From NCBI RefSeq assembly GCF_001567585.1, contig NZ_LRQV01000008.1:32554-96553 (forward strand): a DNA stretch of 64,000 nt. Direction: 5' to 3'. Below are positions 16,179-25,515 of this stretch, piece after piece. The position numbers were made by a program, and so were the translations under genes. Each line of letters begins with the position of its first letter. The stretch's first letter is position 1. Under the pieces are notes generated by a model. That model saw only the letters and a list, made by a program, of their open reading frames with translations, searched no databases and had not been told where the DNA came from. The DNA comes from Micromonospora rosaria (GTDB lineage Bacteria; Actinomycetota; Actinomycetes; Mycobacteriales; Micromonosporaceae).

Positions 16179-16506
16179 GACGGGTTCTCCTTGAATGGAC
16201 CGGGGTGATACGGCCGACCCGCTGACCGCGGGTCGGATAATTGCAGCGCAGATTTCACCCGAGCGGGAACGACAATTCCGCACCAGGATTCAGACCGAGC
16301 CACAGGCGCCGGACGAGCGCGCCCCAGACCCGACCTGAACAGGCTTTACCACGTTGTGTTTCGGCACCGTAACCAGGTGGAACCTAGCACCGAAAAAACA
16401 ACACAGTCAATAGTTGATCACCGCATGTCGCGTCATTGCTCGAAGTGCCCACACATCGCGAAATACGAAGGCGCAACCATTCACGAAATGGCGGCGGAGA
16501 TCCGCT
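16179..16506. other. Comparatively AT-rich divergent intergenic region
   Basis: About 330 bp between the divergent secreted-protein gene and the EEP-family gene. It is clearly less GC-rich than its surroundings (for example around 16380-16500). I see no gene, tRNA or strong hairpin; it probably holds the promoters of both genes. Confidence 0.5.
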
Positions 16507-17508
16507 ATGGTGACCGGCGTGACCATCGAGACCGACCGGCCGACGACGCCGAGGCAGTCGCGCCGGACCGCGCTGTGCTGGGTCGCCGTGGCCCCCGGGG
16601 CCGGCTGGGCCCTCGCCCGCCTCCTCGGCGTCGAGCCCGGCCCGCTGGTGCAACTGCTCGCCTTCACCCCGTACGTCGCCGCCGGGTCGCTGGTACCGCT
16701 GCTGCTCGCGCTCGCGCTGCGCCGCCGCTGGCCGGCGGTGGTCGCGGCCGGCACGGCGCTGGCGCTGCTCGCGGTGGTGGCGCCCCGGGCGCTCGGCAGC
16801 CCGCAGCCGGCGACCACCGGGCCGATTCTGCGGGTGCTCACCGCCAACGTGCTGGCCGGCGCGGGCGACGCCCGGACCGTGGTCGACCTGGTCCGGGCCC
16901 ACCGGGTCGACGTGCTCGCCCTCCAGGAGTTCACCCCGGACACCCAGGCCGACCTGGACCGCCTCGGGCTGGCCGGGCTGCTGCCGCACCGGCGGACCAA
17001 CCCGCAGGTCGGCACCGCCGGCTCCGCCCTCTACACCCGCTTCCCGCTCACCGGGGACGGCGTCCGGCACAACCGGGGCGGCTGGGGCTTCAGCCAGGCG
17101 TACGGCACGGTCACCCCGCCCGGTGCTCCCCCGGTCCGGGTGGAGTCGGTGCACCCGGCCGCCCCGTACGCCCTCGACCAGAACGGGCACTGGCGCGCCG
17201 ACCTGGCGGCCCAGCCCCCGGCCACCCCCGACGGCACGCTGGGGATCCTCGCCGGGGACTTCAACGCCACGCTCGACCACGCGCCGCTACGGACCCTGCT
17301 GGACACCGGGTACGTCGACGCCGCCGCCGCGGTGGGCGCGGGCCTGACCGGCACCTGGGGCCCGTACGACGGGCACCCGATCCCGCCGGTGGTCATCGAC
17401 CACGTCCTGGTCGACCGGCGGATCGCGGTCCGCTCCGTCACCGTGCACCCGGTGCCGGGCAGCGACCACCGCGCCGTCCTGGCCGAGCTACGGCTACCGG
17501 CCGCCTGA
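16507..17508 (+). CDS. Membrane-anchored endonuclease/exonuclease/phosphatase-family protein
   Basis: A 333-residue protein with three N-terminal hydrophobic helices (about residues 18-38, 42-65, 72-92) and a C-terminal EEP (DNase I-like) domain. The fold motifs are present: LTANVLAG, LALQEFTPD, ILAGDFNATLDH, VIDHVLVD and GSDHRAVLAEL, covering the metal-binding Glu, the Asp-Phe-Asn and the final Ser-Asp-His. Family members cleave nucleic acids, lipids or phosphate esters outside the membrane; the substrate is unknown. The ATG at 16507 has GGCGGAG at 8 nt. A GTG at 16519, 7 nt after a TATGGT -10, is an equally good leaderless alternative. Confidence 0.85.
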   Translation: MVTGVTIETDRPTTPRQSRRTALCWVAVAPGAGWALARLLGVEPGPLVQLLAFTPYVAAGSLVPLLLALALRRRWPAVVAAGTALALLAVVAPRALGSPQPATTGPILRVLTANVLAGAGDARTVVDLVRAHRVDVLALQEFTPDTQADLDRLGLAGLLPHRRTNPQVGTAGSALYTRFPLTGDGVRHNRGGWGFSQAYGTVTPPGAPPVRVESVHPAAPYALDQNGHWRADLAAQPPATPDGTLGILAGDFNATLDHAPLRTLLDTGYVDAAAAVGAGLTGTWGPYDGHPIPPVVIDHVLVDRRIAVRSVTVHPVPGSDHRAVLAELRLPAA

Positions 17509-17570
17509 CCACCCCGCACCGGCACCCGCGCGCCCGCACTCCGCACCGCCCCCGCCCACCGGACGTCAGG

Positions 17571-17625
17571 GCGTGAGAAGGGAACCCTTCTCTACCGGAG
17601 GCGTTAAGAGGGGGCCCTTCCTTAC
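17571..17625. repeat. GGGGCCCC palindromic repeat B (bidirectional terminator)
   Basis: Two hairpins in tandem: GAGAAGGGAACCCTTCTC (17577-17594) and a unit GTTAAGAGGGGGCCCTTCCTTA that includes the cimA stop codon (TAA on the minus strand). It separates convergent genes. Confidence 0.75.
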
Positions 17626-19205
17626 ACCGAGGCGCGGGCGACGCCGTAGGTGAGGGCGTCGACCAGGGCGTGCCAGCTCGCCTCGACCACGTTCGGGTGC
17701 ACCCCGACGGTGGTCCAGTCCCGGCCCGCCCCGTCGACGGTCTCCACCAGCACCCGGGTCACCGCGCCGGTGCCGTGGGTGCCCTCCAGGATCCGCACCT
17801 TGTAGTCGGCCAGCTCGAAGTCGCGCAGCTCGGGGTAGTGCTTGGTCAGCCCGACCCGCAGCGCCTCGTCCAGGGCGTTGACCGGGCCGTTGCCCTCGGC
17901 GGTGGCGATCACCCGCTCGCCCTGCACCCGGATCTTCACGGTGGCCTCGGAGACCACCGCGCCGTCCTCGCGGTGCTCGACCAGCACCCGGTACGACTCC
18001 AGGTCGAACGGTCGCGGCGGGGCGCCGTCCGGCAGTTCCGAGCGGACCAGCAGCTCGAAGGACGCGTCGGCGGCCTCGAACGACCACCCGCCGGCCTCCA
18101 GTTCCTTGACCCGCTTGGTCACCCGGGACAGCGTCTCCGGATGGCCGGCCAGGTCCAGCCCGAGCTCGCGGCTCTTGAGCTCGATGCTGGCCCGGCCGGC
18201 CATCTCGGTGACGAGGATCCGCATGTCGTTCCCGACCACCGCCGGGTCCACATGGTTGTAGAGCAGCGGATCCACCTTGATCGCGCTCGCGTGCAGCCCC
18301 GCCTTGTGGGCGAAGGCGGCGGCCCCGACGTAGGCCTGGTGGGTGTCGGGGGCGATGTTGGCGATCTCACTGATGGCGTGCGAGACGCGCACCAGCTGCT
18401 CCAGGCAGCCCTCCGGTAGGACCGGCAGCCCGAGCTTGAGCTGGAGGTTGGCGACCACGGCGAAGATGTCGGCGTTGCCGGGGCGCTCGCCGTACCCGTT
18501 GGCGGTGCCCTGGAAGTGCAGCACCCCGGCCTCGACGGCGGCGATGGTGTTGGCCACCGCGCAGGAGGTGTCGTTCTGGCAGTGGATGCCGAGCAGCCCG
18601 GGGTCGACCCCGGTCCGCGCGGCCAGGTCGGCGATGGCGGCGGTGACCTGCGAGGGGAGCATGCCGCCGTTGGTGTCGCAGAGCACGAACCGCTCGGCCC
18701 CGGCCGCCAGCGCGGCCTCGACCACCGAGGCGGTGTACGCCGGGTCGTGCCGGTACCCGTCGAAGAAGTGCTCGCCGTCGACGAAGACCCGCCGGCCCTG
18801 TGCGACCAGGTGCGCCACGGTGTCCCGGACCATCGCCAGGTTCTCCGCGCCGGTGGTCCGCAGCGCCCGCTCGACGTGCCGGATGTCCGCCTTGGCAACC
18901 AGGGCGATCGCCGGGGTCTCGGCGTCGAGCAGGCCACGCACCTGCGGGTCCTCGGTGACCGCGACGCCGGCCTTGCGGGTGGCGCCGAAGGCGACCAGCA
19001 CCGCGTGCTTCAGGTCGAGTTCGGTACGGGCGCGGCGGAAGAACTCGGTGTCCTTGGGTACGGCCCCCGGCCAGCCACCCTCGATGAAGCCGACCCCGAG
19101 TTCGTCGAGCAGCCGGGCCACCGCGAGCTTGTCGACGACCGAGTACGTGAGGCCCTCTCGCTGGGCACCGTCGCGCAACGTCGTGTCGTACACCTGGAAG
19201 GTCAT
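17622..19205 (-). CDS. cimA: (R)-citramalate synthase
   Basis: CimA condenses acetyl-CoA with pyruvate, giving citramalate and a threonine-independent route to 2-oxobutyrate and isoleucine. The 527-residue protein starts MTFQVYDTTLRDGAQREG, has the DRE-TIM metal motifs (YDTTLRDG, GIHCQNDTSCAVANT, AHKAGLHASAI) and a C-terminal LeuA-type allosteric domain (about residues 385-527). The length and the internal GGWPGAVPKDTEFF motif match CimA rather than LeuA or homocitrate synthase. The start at 19205 is preceded by a terminator and a leader peptide, so expression is probably controlled by attenuation. Its product would be processed by LeuCD and LeuB, both encoded in this window. Confidence 0.93.
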   Translation of the reverse strand: MTFQVYDTTLRDGAQREGLTYSVVDKLAVARLLDELGVGFIEGGWPGAVPKDTEFFRRARTELDLKHAVLVAFGATRKAGVAVTEDPQVRGLLDAETPAIALVAKADIRHVERALRTTGAENLAMVRDTVAHLVAQGRRVFVDGEHFFDGYRHDPAYTASVVEAALAAGAERFVLCDTNGGMLPSQVTAAIADLAARTGVDPGLLGIHCQNDTSCAVANTIAAVEAGVLHFQGTANGYGERPGNADIFAVVANLQLKLGLPVLPEGCLEQLVRVSHAISEIANIAPDTHQAYVGAAAFAHKAGLHASAIKVDPLLYNHVDPAVVGNDMRILVTEMAGRASIELKSRELGLDLAGHPETLSRVTKRVKELEAGGWSFEAADASFELLVRSELPDGAPPRPFDLESYRVLVEHREDGAVVSEATVKIRVQGERVIATAEGNGPVNALDEALRVGLTKHYPELRDFELADYKVRILEGTHGTGAVTRVLVETVDGAGRDWTTVGVHPNVVEASWHALVDALTYGVARASV

Positions 19206-19230
19206 CCGGAGGGCCCTTTCATGAAGCAAC

Positions 19231-19260
19231 AAAAAGACCCCCCGCGGATGCGGGAGGTCT
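19231..19260 (-). terminator. Attenuator terminator of cimA
   Basis: On the minus strand an 11-bp stem with one A-C mismatch (19260-19250 with 19245-19235, AUCC loop) is followed directly by UUUUU, 26 bp before the cimA ATG and 28 bp after the leader-peptide stop. Confidence 0.75.
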
Positions 19261-19288
19261 GCGCGCTGGCGGAGACGGAGCCGGCGCG

Positions 19289-19321
19289 CTAGGTGCTGAT
19301 AATCAGGACGGACCTGGTCAC
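19289..19321 (-). CDS. cimA leader peptide MTRSVLIIST
   Basis: A ten-codon reading frame (GTG ACC AGG TCC GTC CTG ATT ATC AGC ACC TAG) with four branched-chain codons in a row, Val-Leu-Ile-Ile, including ATT, which is rare in such GC-rich DNA. It lies just upstream of the attenuator terminator. This is the classic arrangement in which ribosome stalling on scarce Val/Leu/Ile-tRNA prevents terminator formation. No strong Shine-Dalgarno sequence is visible. Confidence 0.7.
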   Translation of the reverse strand: MTRSVLIIST

Positions 19322-19525
19322 GCTCGGTACTCTGCCACTCGCCGGGTGGCTCTGGGAGGCAAAATCCACATGTCGGGACGGCGGTCCGGGTCCGCCCGGC
19401 GTCACCGGCCCCGGCGATTTCGTCCCGTCTCGGGGGTGTAGCCGGCAAAGGCCCGGGTAGGAGTTTCGGGGACAGCGCAGATTACCTCCGAGACGGCCGG
19501 TCGACGGCCGGGACAGGAGCCCCCC

Positions 19526-20071
19526 GTGGAACGCATCGACACGCACACCGCCCCGTTCGACACCCACACGCCGGAGTCCACCGGGCACAGCACCGGCGCG
19601 ACCGCGCCGCAGGGCTACGATCGCACGCCCAACCCGACCGGCACCACCCCCTTCGACCAGACCCAGGGCGCGGTCCCCGGCGGAGCGCCCGCCGGCTCGT
19701 TCGACCCCTGGCGGTACCGCGAGGACGCCGGGGTGACCGGCAGCGACCTGACCGGCTACAAGGTCGAGGCGACCGACGGCAGCATCGGCAAGATCGACAA
19801 CGCCAGCCACGCGGTCGACGACAGCTACCTCGTGGTCGACACCGGCCCGTGGATCTTCGGCAAGAAGGTGATGCTGCCGGCGGGCACCGTCAACCACGTC
19901 GACCACGACGAGCAGAAGGTCTACGTCGACCGGGAGAAGGACCAGATCAAGGCCGCCCCGGAGTACGACGAGAGCAGCCACGGCGACCCGGCGTACCGCG
20001 AGCGGCTGGGCGGCTACTACGGCGAGCGGCACTCGGCGATGCCGCCGGGCAGCGCCGGGCGGATCATCTGA
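19526..20071 (+). CDS. PRC-barrel domain protein
   Basis: A 181-residue soluble protein. Residues 1-62 are a hydrophilic Thr/Pro-rich segment; residues 72-140 are a PRC-barrel (GSDLTGYKVEATDGSIGKID ... LVVDTGPWIFGKKVMLPAG); the tail is charged (DPAYRERLGGYYGERH). PRC-barrels occur in photosynthetic reaction centres and RimM; stand-alone actinobacterial forms are often stress-associated, but no function is established. The GTG start at 19526 has AGGAG at 8 nt. Confidence 0.85.
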   Translation: MERIDTHTAPFDTHTPESTGHSTGATAPQGYDRTPNPTGTTPFDQTQGAVPGGAPAGSFDPWRYREDAGVTGSDLTGYKVEATDGSIGKIDNASHAVDDSYLVVDTGPWIFGKKVMLPAGTVNHVDHDEQKVYVDREKDQIKAAPEYDESSHGDPAYRERLGGYYGERHSAMPPGSAGRII

Positions 20072-20157
20072 CGACACTTCCCCGCCGACCGGAGGTCCAT
20101 CCGAGGCGGCGGTGACGGCCGGTGGAGCACGGCTCCGCCGGCCGTTACCGTGTCGAC

Positions 20158-20898
20158 GTGGACGTCACCGACAACAGCCGCCGGATCCCCTTCTCCGCCA
20201 TGTTCAACTTCCGCGACGTCGGTGGCTACCGCGGCCACGACGGCCGCACCGTACGGTGGCAACGGCTCTACCGCTCCGACTCGCTGCACCGCATCGACGA
20301 CACCGACCGGGAGGCGTTCGCCGCCCTCGGCGTCCGGACCGTCGTCGACCTGCGCCGCCCGTACGAGGTCACCCGCGACGGGCGGGTACCCGACTTCACC
20401 GGGCTGACCTGGCGGCACGTGCACCCCGAGCACGCCGAGTGGGACGAGAGCCCGTACCAGCCCGGCAGCGACCTGGCCCGGTACCTGGCCGACCGGTACG
20501 CCGACCTGGCCCAGACCGGTACCGCCGGCCTGGCCGACGCGGTCGGGGTGATCGCCGACAGCGCCAACGCCCCGGTGGTGGTGCACTGCGTGGCCGGCAA
20601 GGACCGCACCGGGATCGTCTGCGCGCTGACCCTGTCGGTGCTCGGGGTGGCCGACGCCGACATCGCCGCCGACTACGCGCTGACCGCCGAGGCGGCCCAA
20701 CGCTTCGCCGCCTGGGCCGCCGAGGTCATGCCGGAGCGGGGCACCCTGCCGCCGGCCTGGCTCGCCTCACCGGCCGAGACGATGCTGCTGTTCCTCGCCG
20801 AACTGCGCGCCGCCCACGGCTCGGTCGAGGGCTACCTCCGCTCCGCCGGCGTCACCGACGCCCAGCTCACCGCCCTGCGCACCCACCTGCTCCACTGA
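20158..20898 (+). CDS. Tyrosine/dual-specificity phosphatase of the PtpB/Tyr_phosphatase3 type
   Basis: A 246-residue phosphatase. The N-terminal NFRDVGGY motif and the P-loop HCVAGKDRTG (catalytic Cys and Arg) are those of the secreted/atypical tyrosine phosphatases related to mycobacterial PtpB, which can also act on phosphoinositides. A general acid loop is seen in TVVDLRRPYEV. The GTG at 20158 lies 6 nt after a TACCGT -10 (20146-20151), favouring a leaderless start; a GTG at 20122 in the same frame would add 12 poorly conserved residues. No signal peptide is visible. Confidence 0.88.
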   Translation: MDVTDNSRRIPFSAMFNFRDVGGYRGHDGRTVRWQRLYRSDSLHRIDDTDREAFAALGVRTVVDLRRPYEVTRDGRVPDFTGLTWRHVHPEHAEWDESPYQPGSDLARYLADRYADLAQTGTAGLADAVGVIADSANAPVVVHCVAGKDRTGIVCALTLSVLGVADADIAADYALTAEAAQRFAAWAAEVMPERGTLPPAWLASPAETMLLFLAELRAAHGSVEGYLRSAGVTDAQLTALRTHLLH

Positions 20899-20940
20899 CC
20901 GCCGCCCACCCGCCTTCCGTCCACCCGTCCGAGCCGGCCG

Positions 20941-21044
20941 CCCGCGACCCCGCCCCACCACGGCGGCGGCGCGGGGTCGCGGGCGGGGCCGGGTTGGGTG
21001 GGACGCGCGACGGCCGGCACCGTGTGGCAACGGTGCCGGCCGTC
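20941..21044. terminator. Double hairpin between convergent phosphatase gene and ilvE
   Basis: Two strong inverted repeats: a 13-bp stem (20941-20953 with 20971-20983) and a perfect 15-bp stem (21009-21023 with 21030-21044, 6-nt loop). They separate convergent genes and can act on both strands. Confidence 0.7.
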
Positions 21045-21077
21045 TGGCACGCCGGATCGGGTGGTGGGCGGTCGGGG

Positions 21078-22175
<1,098 letters not shown>

Positions 22176-22516
22176 CGCGCTGACCTCCAAGAATCGTCCC
22201 GGCACGCCGAGGTTGGCGGACCGGTGTCAGATGTTCTGCAACTTACCCCGAACGCTCGTTAAGCGAAAAGTGCCGCTCGGGGAAAGGTGGCCTTCGTGGT
22301 GGCGCCCGGCCCGCCACCGTCGAGCGGAAAGCCGCCCACCGGAGGGCAGGACACCGGCGTACGGGCCCAGCGGGACGGTACCGCGAACCGGGCCGGCACC
22401 GCACCCGGGTCGCGGGTCGGCGCCCACCCCGGTCGCGCCGCGCCGGCCGGCGCCACCGCCAGCCGGTCGGGCGCCGGACGGGCCGCCGACAGCCCGGCGA
22501 CCCCGCGCGCCCGGGA
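22176..22516. other. 341-bp gap between leuB and ilvE, probable ilvE promoter region
   Basis: I see no convincing gene. Next to ilvE a 37-bp hairpin (22241-22277, arms CCCCGAACG and CGCTCGGGG with one G-U pair on the minus strand) lies about 65 bp before the start and is not followed by U residues. The remainder is GC-rich without tandem repeats. Confidence 0.45.
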
Positions 22517-23548
22517 TCAGGCTACGGCGTAGCCGGCGAGGCGGTCGCCCACCTCGGCCGTGTTCAGGGGTACGCCCGGGGCGCGGCTGGCCAGCTCGGT
22601 GGCGACGGCGTCGGTGACCCGGGCCGCGGCCTCCGGGTGCCCGAGCTGGTCGAGCAGGAGGGCGGCGGAGAGGACGGCGGCGACCGGGTCGGCCACGCCC
22701 TTGCCGGCGATGTCCGGGGCCGAGCCGTGCACCGGCTCGAACATCGACGGGTACCGGCCGTCGGGGTTGATGCAGCCGCTGGCGGCCAGGCCGATGCCCC
22801 CGGTGACCGCGGCGGCGATGTCGGTGAGGATGTCGCCGAAGAGGTTGTCGGTGACCACCACGTCGTACCGCTGCGGCTGGGTGACCAGGAACATCGCCGC
22901 CGCGTCGACGTGCTGGTACTCGGTGGTGACGTCGGGGTGCTCGGCGGCGACGGCCTCGAAGGCGCGGGCCCACAGCGAGCCGGCGTGGGTGAGCACGTTG
23001 GTCTTGTGCACCAGGGTCACCTTGCGCTGCTCGCGGCGGCCGGCGCGGGCGAAGGCGTCGCGGATCACCCGCTCCACCCCGTGCCGGGTGTTCAGGCTCT
23101 CCTCGGTGGCCACCTCGGCCGGGGTGTCCCGGTGCAGGGTGCCGCCGGCGCCGGCGTACAGCCCCTCGGTGCCCTCCCGGACCACGACCAGGTCCACCTC
23201 GCCGGGCTTGACGTTGGCGAGCGGGCCGGCCGTGCCGGGCCAGAGCCGCGACGGACGGAGGTTGACGTACTGGTCGAAGGCGAACCGGAGCTTGAGCAGC
23301 AGGCCCCGCTCCAGCACGCCCGGCGGGACGGTCGGGTCACCGACCGCGCCCAGCAGGATGGCGTCGTGCCCGGCCAGCTCGCTCAGGACCGAGTCGGGCA
23401 GCACCTCGCCGGTGCGGTGCCAGCGCGCGGCACCCAGGTCGTACTCGGTGGCCTCGACTCCGGGGAGCACCGCGTCGATGACCTTGCGGGCCTGCGCGAC
23501 CACCTCGGGCCCGATCCCGTCCCCGGCCACCACCGCGATCCGTGCCAC
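22517..23548 (-). CDS. leuB: 3-isopropylmalate dehydrogenase
   Basis: LeuB oxidatively decarboxylates 3-isopropylmalate, and 3-methylmalate from the citramalate route. The 343-residue protein shows the beta-decarboxylating dehydrogenase motifs: [11 protein letters not shown] at the N-terminus, the substrate Arg in [27 protein letters not shown] and the metal/NAD site [13 protein letters not shown]. The length suits the actinobacterial short form. The GTG at 23548 has GAGGAG at 7 nt. It is upstream of, and co-directional with, ilvE. Confidence 0.95.
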   Translation of the reverse strand: MARIAVVAGDGIGPEVVAQARKVIDAVLPGVEATEYDLGAARWHRTGEVLPDSVLSELAGHDAILLGAVGDPTVPPGVLERGLLLKLRFAFDQYVNLRPSRLWPGTAGPLANVKPGEVDLVVVREGTEGLYAGAGGTLHRDTPAEVATEESLNTRHGVERVIRDAFARAGRREQRKVTLVHKTNVLTHAGSLWARAFEAVAAEHPDVTTEYQHVDAAAMFLVTQPQRYDVVVTDNLFGDILTDIAAAVTGGIGLAASGCINPDGRYPSMFEPVHGSAPDIAGKGVADPVAAVLSAALLLDQLGHPEAAARVTDAVATELASRAPGVPLNTAEVGDRLAGYAVA

Positions 23549-23770
23549 CCTGCGCTCCTCTGCGTCGTCGGTCACGTCGACGGTACGACGCCATCCCGTC
23601 CCCCGGTACACATCGTCCGCATCGTGGGAAAGCGAGATGCACAGGCCCTTTCCAGGTGGCATTCATGGTCCGGTCAACTTCGCTGCCTACCGTGAACGTG
23701 CCCGGGTCGCCGGGCCCGGTGACCCGGGTGACCACAGCGACGCGGCACCGCCTGCGAGGGAGCACGCCAG

Positions 23771-24619
23771 ATGCGGATCGACGGACAACCGCGGACCAGA
23801 TGGGTGGACCAGCCGGCCCACCGCAGTCGCCGGCCCGACCTGCGCCTCGGCCCCCGCGACACCCGGCCCGACCGGGCCGGCGCCACGGCCACCGGCCGGC
23901 TCAGCGCCACCCACACCGTCCGGACCTCCACCGCCGAGTACACCCTCTTCCTGAACGCCCCCCACGAGCTGGGCCGGCGGGCCGTCGGCGAGGCGCTGCG
24001 GGACGCGGTCGCCGAACTGCGGGCGATCGACCTCACGTACGGGCCGAACCGGCCGGACAGTCTCGTCTCGCGGCTGCGCCGGGGTGAGATCAGCCCCGAG
24101 TCGTACCCGCCGCTGGCGGACCTGGTGGACCGGTGCGCGGCGATGCGGGCCGCCACCGACGGGTGGTTCGACGCCTGGGCCGTACCGGGCGGGTTCGACC
24201 CGGGCGGGCTGCTCGGCGGCTGGGCGGTGGAGCAGGCCGCCGCCCGGCTGCGGGCCGCCGGGGTCACCGACTACGCCGTCCTCACCGGCGCGGACCTGGT
24301 GGTACGCGGCACCGCCGCGCACGGCGGGCCCTGGCGGGTGGCGGTGCACCACCCGACCGACAGTCGGCGGGCCCCGCTGGTGCTGGAGATGACGGCGGGG
24401 GCGGTCGGCACCTCCGGGGTCACCGGACGGCAGGGACACGTGGTGGACCCGCACACCGGGGAACCCGCCGACCAGCTCGTCGCCGCCACGGTGGTGGGGC
24501 CCGACCTCGCCGTCGCCGACGCCTACGCCACCGCCCTGTACGCGGCCGGCCCGACCGGCCTGGCCTGGTTCCGCGCCGATTCGGAGTACCGCGCGCTCTT
24601 CGCGCACCGCCGTCGCTGA
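23771..24619 (+). CDS. ApbE-family FAD:protein FMN transferase
   Basis: A 282-residue protein of the ApbE family, enzymes that attach FMN to a Thr/Ser of target flavoproteins. Conserved features are FDPGGLLGGWAVEQAA (normally DxGGxxKG, so the Lys-equivalent position reads Leu-Gly here), AGAVGTSGVTGRQGHVVDP and the metal-binding DAYATALYAAG near the C-terminus. The N-terminal 45 residues are Arg-rich with no signal peptide or lipobox, unlike secreted ApbE lipoproteins. No flavinylated partner (NqrC/RnfG/FMN-binding domain) is encoded nearby, so the substrate is unknown. Confidence 0.8.
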   Translation: MRIDGQPRTRWVDQPAHRSRRPDLRLGPRDTRPDRAGATATGRLSATHTVRTSTAEYTLFLNAPHELGRRAVGEALRDAVAELRAIDLTYGPNRPDSLVSRLRRGEISPESYPPLADLVDRCAAMRAATDGWFDAWAVPGGFDPGGLLGGWAVEQAAARLRAAGVTDYAVLTGADLVVRGTAAHGGPWRVAVHHPTDSRRAPLVLEMTAGAVGTSGVTGRQGHVVDPHTGEPADQLVAATVVGPDLAVADAYATALYAAGPTGLAWFRADSEYRALFAHRRR

Positions 24620-25025
24620 CCGCCACCGGCCGACCGTGGTCGCCACGGACAGATCACCGGCTGTCGGCCGGGCCCACCACCGACCGCACCGCCACCGACC
24701 GACCGTCGTCGGCCCGGGCGTCGTCGGCCGGGCCTGCCCGCGATCGGCCCCCACCATCTCGGCAACGACCGTGGGGGCCGGTCAGCGACGAGTGCGCGTG
24801 GCTTGCGCAATCGAGGGGCGCGGGCCGGTCGACCAGGGCGCCGGACCTCGCCACCCGAAGACGGGTCGACACCACGAGCACGGCCGGTAGCCGCAGGGCA
24901 ACGCTATCGAATCGACGCAACTCGACGCAAGGGTCTCCACAGCGGACCGTCGAGACAGGATTTTCGCCAAACCGGTACACGGGGTAGTTGCGCTGTGATG
25001 ACCGGCGGATGGCACGCTGTCCGCC
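24620..25025. other. 406-bp gap without recognised gene
   Basis: GC-rich and rich in short CCGACC/GGTCGG repeats up to about 24780, then lower in GC from 24890 to 25010. There is a hairpin GCCCCCAC/GTGGGGGC (24747-24780). I see no RNA gene or supported ORF; the 3' part probably holds the promoter of the following gene. Confidence 0.45.
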
Positions 25026-25400
25026 GTGAGTTTCGATCTGAGCGTGTGGGCCATGTGGGACGGGGCCTCCCCCGCGGACGTGCGGGCAGCGGTGCAACGG
25101 TGCCGGCAGGGACAGCATGTGGAGCGCTACCCCGACCCCCGGGTGGTGGCGTTCTACCGGGCCGTCACCGCCATCTACCCCGACCGCCCGGCCACGCCGG
25201 GCACCCCGTGGGAGCGGGCGCCGCTGCACGCCGCCAGCGACCACGTCGAGATGAACCTCTTCCCCACCTGTGCCGACCAGGTGCTGCTCGACATCGAACG
25301 GCTCGCCGGCGAGCACGGCCTGATGCTCTTCGACCTGCAGGACGGCTCGGTCTACCCGCCGCCTCCCGGGCAGCGACCGGTGCCCGTCCAGGGCCGGTGA
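25026..25400 (+). CDS. Small conserved hypothetical protein
   Basis: A 124-residue soluble protein starting MSFDLSVWAMWDGASPADV, with a conserved-looking central YPDPRVVAFYRAVTAIYPD and an acidic C-terminal half. The N-terminal MSFDLxVW pattern is shared with short actinobacterial proteins sometimes found next to toxins or as orphan proteins; no function is known to me. The GTG at 25026 is the best start. A strong hairpin follows it. Confidence 0.6.
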   Translation: MSFDLSVWAMWDGASPADVRAAVQRCRQGQHVERYPDPRVVAFYRAVTAIYPDRPATPGTPWERAPLHAASDHVEMNLFPTCADQVLLDIERLAGEHGLMLFDLQDGSVYPPPPGQRPVPVQGR

Positions 25401-25419
25401 CGCCGGGGCGGCCCGGACG

Positions 25420-25457
25420 ACGAAGGGGCCCGGCCGCGTACGGCCGGGCCCCTTCGT
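25420..25457. terminator. Bidirectional terminator between the hypothetical gene and serA
   Basis: A perfect 17-bp stem (25420-25436 with 25441-25457, CGTA loop) lies between convergent genes, 20 bp after one stop and 58 bp after the other. Confidence 0.85.
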
Positions 25458-25515
25458 CTGTCCTGCCGGGAGCTGTCCCCTGGCTCACCCGGACCTGTCC
25501 GGTCCGGCCCCGGAC

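Noticed and set aside
24620..25025. Possible small RNA or gene in the gap before the 124-residue hypothetical protein
   Set aside because: One hairpin but no promoter-terminator pair and no supported frame.
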